This document shows, one piece after another, positions 58,517 through 64,000 of a stretch of 64,000 nucleotides of DNA. A program made the position numbers and the translations under genes. How positions within the stretch are numbered: position 1 is the first letter of the stretch; the number at the start of each line of letters is the position of its first letter. Below the pieces are notes generated by a model. The model saw nothing but the letters and a program-made list of their open reading frames with translations, made no database searches and was not told the origin of the DNA. Source of the DNA: Raphanus sativus. Its lineage: Eukaryota > Streptophyta > Magnoliopsida > Brassicales > Brassicaceae. The stretch is taken from assembly GCF_000801105.2 (NCBI RefSeq), contig NW_026615357.1:28654-92653 (forward strand), read 5' to 3'.

Positions 58517-59000
58517 GCGTCTGATCACGGATTGAGGTGAGGTCTGCGGTTTTGGATTCTCCTCTTCAATAGCTTCAAATTGATATGTCGCGCGTCTTCT
58601 GGATCGTTACGGTTTGGGAGAACGATCGATTTGAAGTTAAGTCAAAATTAGGGTTTTTGTGCAGTTGACGGCGCGCACTAAAATAGAGCTTGGCGGGGCG
58701 TCTGAAATCTGATCGACGCGAGGTTTCCGGCTATGGATTCTTCTCTTCAAGATCTTCAAGTTGGTATGTCGCACGTCGTTTGGATCGTTATGGTTTGAGA
58801 GAAAGATCGATTTGAAGTTGCGTCAAAATTAGGGTTATTGAGCAATTGACGGCGCGTACTAAAACAGAGCGTACCGGCGCGTCTGAGATCGGATCCTCGC
58901 GAGGTTAGCGGCGCTGGCTTCGTCTCGTCGAGATCTTCAGATTGATAGGTGGCTCGCCGTCTAAGTCGTTACGGTTAGGGAGATATGACTGTTTTAAGAT
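58517..59000 (-). repeat. Three ~181-bp GC-rich tandem units in the retroelement leader
   Basis: Units start with CGTCTGA at 58517, 58699 and 58880 (spacing 182 and 181); the third is partial. Shared landmarks are GATCTTCA.ATTGATA.GT, CGTTACGGTT, GATCGATTTGAAGTT, TCAAAATTAGGGTT and TTGACGGCGCGYACTAAA. Divergence between units is visible (roughly 80-85%). The tract is much more GC-rich than its surroundings. Confidence 0.88.
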
Positions 59001-59072
59001 GCGGCTAGTTTTTAAGGTTTGGGTGACCTACGAATTTTGCTAGGGTTTTGAGCTTAGCTCGTGCTGATAACG

Positions 59073-59209
59073 TGTTGTGAATGTGTGTGTCTTATTAATG
59101 TAGAATATGAACTCCTTATATAGGGAACTACAAGATGGACCACTAATGAGCCAAAGCCTATTAAATATCTTTTGGATAAACATCCACCTGAACCAGTCGG
59201 TTCATAACA
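59073..59209 (-). repeat. 5' LTR of the nested retroelement
   Basis: 137 bp matching the LTR at 53195-53331. On the minus strand it is followed by the putative primer-binding site TTATCAGCACGAGC. Target copy ATACT lies at 59210-59214. Confidence 0.93.
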
Positions 59210-59621
59210 ATACTAACGTATATTCTTACTTAAATAACAGAAACATCAATTTATACTTTAAAAAAAACGATTAATGGAAAACCTCTTCACCAAGTTGAGT
59301 CTACTATGCCTAAAATCTTGGTTACAATCAAATATTCACAATCAAATTGTCAGATTTGAAAATCATGAATATGGAAAACCCTCTTCTCCAAGTTTATTCT
59401 ACTATACATAAAATTTCGATGTCAAGAGATTTTGTATTTATTATATCTGACTTAATAGGTTAGAAAATATTCATTTTCTCCCACTAAAATGTGTGTACAA
59501 GTACTTGTCTTCGTATTCATCATTGGACATTCACAAAAATTTTAGAAAAAAATCCCAAAAAGCACAATGTCAAAACCAAATCGTATTGGTTGATATTATA
59601 TTAGTATTTTCACTATACAGT

Positions 59622-59810
59622 TACAGTATAACATCTTTAAATTAATAATCTATAAATTAATATCTCTATAAATTAGTATAATTTCATAGTCTCAAATTGA
59701 GTTTTTGGTTCAATTAGTATCTCGATAAATTAATAATCTCTATAAATTAATAAAAAAATTATAGTTTAGGTATAATCCCAACATTATTAATTTATAGAGG
59801 TTTCACTGTA
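59622..59810. mobile_element. MITE-like element with inverted AT-rich ends
   Basis: The left end TACAGTATAACATCTTTAAA and the inverted right end TACAGTGAAACCTCTATAAA match well and continue into ATTAATAATxTATAAATTAA words. About 189 bp, non-coding. Related to the partial element at the window start. Confidence 0.7.
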
Positions 59811-60052
59811 TATCTCTAATACACCAATGAAAAATTATTAATAGAAAAAACAGTTTAAACATTGTTCTTAAACAATATGTTTTAGACAAACTCAAAATTA
59901 TATAAAACCACATTATGTGAAAAGGACAAATTCCAAATTGTATCAACTATTATAGAATATATGTTATATGTTAAAGATAAAAAAAATAAAATCTGCGCGG
60001 TCGCGCGGGTCATGATCTAGTATGAGTATTATAGTCTCATCATAATGTGACT

Positions 60053-60152
60053 NNNNNNNNNNNNNNNNNNNNNNNNNNNNNNNNNNNNNNNNNNNNNNNN
60101 NNNNNNNNNNNNNNNNNNNNNNNNNNNNNNNNNNNNNNNNNNNNNNNNNNNN
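60053..60152. other. Assembly gap (100 N)
   Basis: Exactly 100 N, lying just after the Helitron 3' end; true length unknown. Confidence 0.99.
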
Positions 60153-60327
60153 GGAAACTCTTATGTTTGTAGGGCATACAATTTCTTTTGTTAGTATAGA
60201 TTCCATTGATTTAAAATTTAATGTGATAACATAACGGTGACATTAAATTACTAATACAAACCACTAGTCCAATATATATCTTTACATACTAAAGAAATGT
60301 AAAACACTAAAAAAGTTCAATCTCCAA

Positions 60328-61150
60328 TTTTGGCGGGAAAACTCGGTTTTTCGACAGGAAAATTTTGGTTTCCGGTCTTAGCCGAAAATTTTGGTTTTCG
60401 GGTTTTGGCAGAAAAATTCGGTTTTTTCGGTTTTAGCAAGAAAACTTGCTTTTCCGGTTTTGGCGGGAAAATCCGGGTTTCCAGTTTTGGCAAGAGAATC
60501 CGGTATTTGGGTTTTGGCCGGAAAACCCGGTTTCCAGGCTTTGGCGCAAAAACTCAGTTTTTGGTTTTGGAAGGAAAACTCGATTTTCGGTTTTGGCGGG
60601 AAAATTCGGTTTTTGGGTTTTGGCCGGAAATCCAGATTTTCTGGCGGGAAAAACCTGGTTTCTGGGTTTTAGCCGAAAAACTCGGTTTTCCGGTTTTGGT
60701 GGAAAAAATCGATTTTCGGTTATGCGGAAAACCTGGTTGTTTTCGGGTTTTAGCGGGAAAACTCGGTTTTCTGGTTTTGGTGGGAAACTCGGTTTCGGTT
60801 TTGACGGGAAAACCTGGTTTTCGGGTTTTGGCGGGTGTGGGAAAATCCGGTTTTCTCGTTTTGGTGGGTTTTTTTGATGGGAAAACCCGATTTTCGGTTT
60901 TGACCAGAAAACTCGGTTTTTCAGTTTTGGTAGGAAAACTTGGTTTTCGTTTATGCGGGTTTTCGGGTTTTGGCGGGAAAACTCAATTTTTCAGTTTTGG
61001 TGGAAAAACTCGATTTTCGGTTTTGGCGGAAAAACTCGATTTTCCGGTTTTTGCCAGAAATCTTGGTTATTCGGTTTTGGCGGAAAAACTCGATTTTCGG
61101 ATTTTGGCGGGAAAACTCGGTTTTCAGGTTTTGGTTGAAAAACATGTGTT
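60328..61150 (+). repeat. ~28-bp minisatellite of TTTTGGCGGGAAAA motifs (array 2)
   Basis: About 29 diverged units, each GTTTTGGCGGGAAAACTCGG plus TTTTCGG-type spacer. At least five units hold the full TTTGGCGGGA; others carry single changes (GGCCGGAAA, GGCAAGAAA). A 283-codon frame runs through it only because the unit length is near a multiple of 3 with few TA-rich stops. Related to array 1 but with a different spacer (ACTCGGTTTTCGG against ATACGTTTTTGCG). Confidence 0.88.
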
Positions 61151-61285
61151 TTTATTTTGTCGAAATTTTTTTTCGTTTTGACAGAATTTTTTTTTGCAAA
61201 TTTTCTTATTTCATTAAAATAGTGGAAAATATAATTATATAATTTAAAACCATGGATATCCATTACCCTTTTATTTTAACCACTA

Positions 61286-62490
61286 CTAGATTTTGATCCG
61301 CGAATCCGCGCAGATGTATTTTTCAAAAATATATCGCTATTTGTTTTCATGTCAATATTAGGGCTAGGTAAAAAAAACTCGAATCCAAAGAATCAAACCA
61401 AAACTGATCCGAAAAAGTAGTACCAAACCCGAACCTAATAAGTATCAAATTATTCAAAATTTTTGTATTTAGAGAACCAGAACTGAATCTAATCTGAACC
61501 AGAGTATTTTAGATACCCGTATGTATCCGAAATAGATTTATATATATATTAATTATTTTCAGAGTTAATTTATATATAACATCCATAATATATATGATAT
61601 TTTTAAGCTGGTTTAGATACTTGAAAGTATATACATATAGTCAAAATTAAGTATCTAAAATAGTCAAAGTATACTGAAAACACCAAAATACTTGAAAAAA
61701 ATTATTGATTCTCTAATCTAATATTTAAACCAAACTAATTTATATGTTAAGTTTAAGTGAGGTAAAAAATGTTAAGTTTAAATATTCCGACATATGTTAT
61801 TCAAATTTATATGTAATATATTGTTTTATTTATATTTTAGAAAAAATTAAAGTATATAATGAATTTTAAAATAATTTAAATGGATTATCCGACCCCGAGC
61901 GGAACCTGCAAAGATCCAAATCGAACCCGAACCAAAATTTAGAAATATTCGAATAAGACTGGAATTTTTGACTCTTGAAATCCGAAACCCAAACAGACCC
62001 AAATTGGTACCTGCAGGTCAATCCTTAGTCACTATTATATATCATATATGTGTCATCATATAATTAATAGTATTTTATACGTACCGTCATATAAGTAATC
62101 ATATAATTAATAGTATTTTATATGTACCATCATATAAATAATCACATATATTATATTTTAAAATTTAATGTTAAATATTAAAATCCTAATTTAAGTTGGT
62201 ATATTAAATTGGGCTTTGTATTGTATTTTTCTTATATATATTGAAAATATTTTTTAATAATGGTTATTAGAAAATATTTTAGTAAAAATCATATTTAATA
62301 TATGTATATTATTGATTCAATTTTTGATATAAAAAACTTTAAATTATTATTTTGATTTGAAATATGTATAAAGTTTTAATCTTTATGATTATTTTAGGAA
62401 AAAATATTTTAAGCAATTAAATTGACTCATTTTCGTATATTTTTGTTTTAAAGTTAAATATAAAGTTCAAACATTTTATTGAGAGTTTTT
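61286..62490 (-). mobile_element. Helitron (3' end clear, 5' end not located)
   Basis: The minus-strand 3' end is the stem TGCGCGGATTCGCG, then GATCAAAATCTAG and T, at plus 61286. The interior (61370-62300) is the inverse of the Helitron at 44742-46117: both have the ATATGATATATAATAGTGAC phrase, the ATATAATTAATAGTATTTTA phrase and a CCCAATTTAATATACC phrase. The 5' end should lie between about 62490 and 62760 but a clean TC terminus was not found. Confidence 0.65.
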
Positions 62491-62992
62491 TTAAAGAAAT
62501 ATATTATTTAGAGAAACCAAAAAAAAAAATGAAACCAAGTTACAAAAAAACATTCAGAAATAAGAAGACACTGAATGTAAAAAACAGACTTTTTAAATTT
62601 TAATTTAACAAACCTAATTTATGTCATTAAATTGAGCCATTTTTAGTTTGGATGTTGTTTTGTTTTGAAATAGACGAATAATTAGGTATGATTTTCTGTA
62701 AAATATTTAGTTTTGATTTTGTAGGCAAAAAAAATCTAATGATATCCTTATTATACTAACTAACATAAGTAAGTATGTTTAAAAGATCATAAATCGCTAA
62801 ACCATAAATTTTCTAAACCATACATTAATTTGATCAATACATACAATGTTGGTCTGTAATCAAAGCCAATATAGAAAATGTTAATTTGACTATATTGACC
62901 GGCTTTTATGCTTTAGAAATCGCCTTTATGCGTATGATCAATTTTTTGGTTAATAATGGGTTAGCTATTTGGTTAATAATGGGTTATGCGTA
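62491..62992. other. AT-rich spacer
   Basis: Nothing recognised apart from the probable 5' part of the preceding Helitron. Confidence 0.4.
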
Positions 62993-63868
62993 TGATCAAA
63001 GTAGATTCTCTTCATGGTCGGTAAAATCACTATCATACTCTGGTAGGCTTCTCCTTATAAAGATGGTTGTTGCTGGTATCACAATTTTCTGGTGCTCTTC
63101 ATTTATCCTGCCAAAGGCATGTATAGACAAAATAAATTCGATGTGCAGTTTTTTCTGTGGAAAGGAAATTTGGAAAGTCACCACTCAGCTAAAGTGGCGT
63201 GGAGCAAGGTTACATTAACTAAAATGCAGGGAGGACTGGGAATAAAAGATCTGGCTACCTGGAATAAGGCTTGTGCAATGCGCCTGATCTGGCTGGTGTT
63301 CTTTCGAGAAGACTCTGTCTGGGCTTCCTGGTTTAAGGAGGTGATACTCAAAGGCTCGCTGGATAACTACTGGACCATTAGGCCAAGCCAATCTCATTCT
63401 TGGCTCGTAAGAAAGTTGATCAAAGCACGCTCAGTTATCTTCCCTCTCATCAAGATGAATCTGGAGAATGGTTGTACTGCCTGTTTCTGGACCCATAACT
63501 AGGCGCCGGAGGGATGCATCACCGCACTACAAGCAGCTTCAAACTCGAGGTTTGGCATTCCCCTGAATGCAACGGTGGCCTCTCTCTATCGGAATGGAAG
63601 CTGGCGTCTGCCACCTGCTCGATCAGAGGCTATGTTACAGTTATATGCGCATATCACAACCATCGAACTAACTGAAAATCCTGACTACTACTCTTGGGAG
63701 ATACTTGGAAGGGCTTCAAATACATTCAGCACTGGTGATGTTTACACATACCTGAGAGGAGAGATTGGGGATGAAGCTTGGACATCATCGGTTTGGTTCC
63801 CGCGAGCAATACCGAGGCACGCTTTCAACTCTTGGCTTCTGATCCTCAACCGTAGCCCTACTATATAA
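62993..63868 (+). pseudogene. LINE (non-LTR) ORF2 C-terminal remnant with zf-RVT region
   Basis: The plus-strand frame reads RFSSWSVKSLSYSGRLLLIK (the segment following reverse transcriptase in plant LINEs), FILPKACIDKINSMC; after a frameshift near 63155 it continues FFLWKGNLESHHSAKVAWSK, GGLGIKDLATWNKACAMRLI, and DSVWASWFKEVILKGSLDNY. A TAG at 63500-63502 stands where the family usually has Trp (xDNW). In the same frame follow GIPLNATVASLYRNGSWRLP and the zinc-binding region VWFPRAIPRHAFNSWLLILN. It stops at 63868 before the remaining zinc ligands and RNase H. Both ends are truncated. No poly(A) or target duplication is visible. Confidence 0.88.
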
Positions 63869-64000
63869 AAGCCCTACAAGGGCCGGCTCTGATCATCAAA
63901 AGAAAGGACATTACAATAATAATTAACGATTGTTGTAGATAAGAGTTTAGGCCATCTTCACGTGTAACTAGAGCCCTTAAATGTCACCAGTTCATTAGGT
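63869..64000. other. End of window, unassigned
   Basis: Short stretch following the LINE remnant; no feature recognised. Confidence 0.4.

Larger units (their letters stand above)
53195..59209 (-). mobile_element. LTR retroelement with 137-bp LTRs, gag only (Copia-like)
   Basis: Identical-length 137-bp LTRs at 53195-53331 and 59073-59209 (TGTTGTGAATGTGTG ... GGTTCATAACA on plus) with target duplication ATACT on both sides. On the minus strand the primer-binding region TTATCAGCACGAGC follows the 5' LTR two bases later, and CCAGGGGAAG precedes the 3' LTR as polypurine tract. Order (minus): 5' LTR, GC-rich leader with ~181-bp triplication, AT-rich spacer, gag remnant, then about 3.3 kb without a recognisable pol. 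The LTRs differ at about 7 positions by eye. A non-autonomous, LARD-like Copia relative. Confidence 0.88.
52374..60020 (+). mobile_element. Non-autonomous Helitron split by an LTR element
   Basis: The 5' end is TCTATCTTATTAAAACAGAA preceded by A. The 3' end is the stem GCGCGGTCGCGC followed by GGGTCATGATCTAG and then T. Removing the nested LTR element (53195-59209) and one copy of its ATACT duplication leaves a Helitron of about 1.6 kb with no coding content. A MITE (59622-59810) is also nested in its 3' half. Confidence 0.8.

Noticed and set aside
60330..61181. 283-codon open frame rich in FGF/VLAEK/GFGGK repeats
   Set aside because: It is a translation of the ~28-bp TTTTGGCGGGAAAA minisatellite; other frames give similar repeat peptides and there is no start context, domain or splice evidence.

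Overview
The window is plant nuclear DNA, most likely from a Brassica species or a close relative. This is inferred from two intact intron-containing transporter genes of the UMAMIT/WAT1-related (nodulin MtN21) family, Brassicaceae-type Helitrons, CACTA elements whose ends read CACTACAAGAAAA, tRNA-derived SINEs, a TRIM retroelement, and arrays of TTTGGCGGGAAA motifs of a kind reported amplified in Brassica. The DNA is very AT-rich. There are two 100-base assembly gaps (32469-32568 and 60053-60152). No rRNA, tRNA or CRISPR array was seen.

Only two genes look functional: UMAMIT gene 1 (13086-19168, six exons, 368 aa) and UMAMIT gene 2 (34704-38113, six exons, 361 aa). They lie in tandem on the plus strand, have all five introns at the same codon positions and phases, and share a similar core promoter, so they are old tandem duplicates now about 15.5 kb apart. 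Their products should be ten-helix membrane transporters; substrate and membrane cannot be read from the sequence. Their introns collected insertions. Gene 1 intron 3 holds a hAT-type MITE and a 274-bp tandem duplication that copies the splice acceptor; its intron 4 holds an antisense LINE fragment and an 825-bp foldback element with telomere-like arms. Gene 2 intron 3 holds a complete TRIM retroelement.

Region by region. 1-6140: MITE-like ends, a degenerate CACTA element and a minus-strand Helitron whose 5' part is present three times in tandem. 6141-8483: a second CACTA element carrying a spliced but frameshifted transposase-like gene. 8891-10312: a tandem duplication containing elements filled with TTTAGGG-like motifs. 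11419-12726: a Helitron and a SINE in the gene 1 upstream region. 20268-29415: three minus-strand Helitrons joined head to tail, with decayed helicase fragments and long AT-rich degenerate repeats. 31080-33957: a minus-strand Copia-like gag remnant with its 5' LTR, directly upstream of gene 2. 38530-39202: two SINEs. 39393-41445: a dead PIF/Harbinger element. 41484-42800: an element with an E2F-site-like array. 43510-46117: two more tandem Helitrons. 46415-47533: LTR-like sequence. 50092-50985: an RPA1-like OB-fold pseudogene. 52374-60020: a Helitron split by a 6-kb LTR element (53195-59209) with target duplication ATACT. 60328-61150: a second E2F-site-like array. 61286 onward: another Helitron. 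62993-63868: a LINE remnant.

The interest lies in transposon architecture (Helitron multimers, nested insertions, repeat arrays) and its effect on the two transporter genes, rather than in a new enzymatic system. All family names come from reading motifs by eye; nothing was searched against a database.
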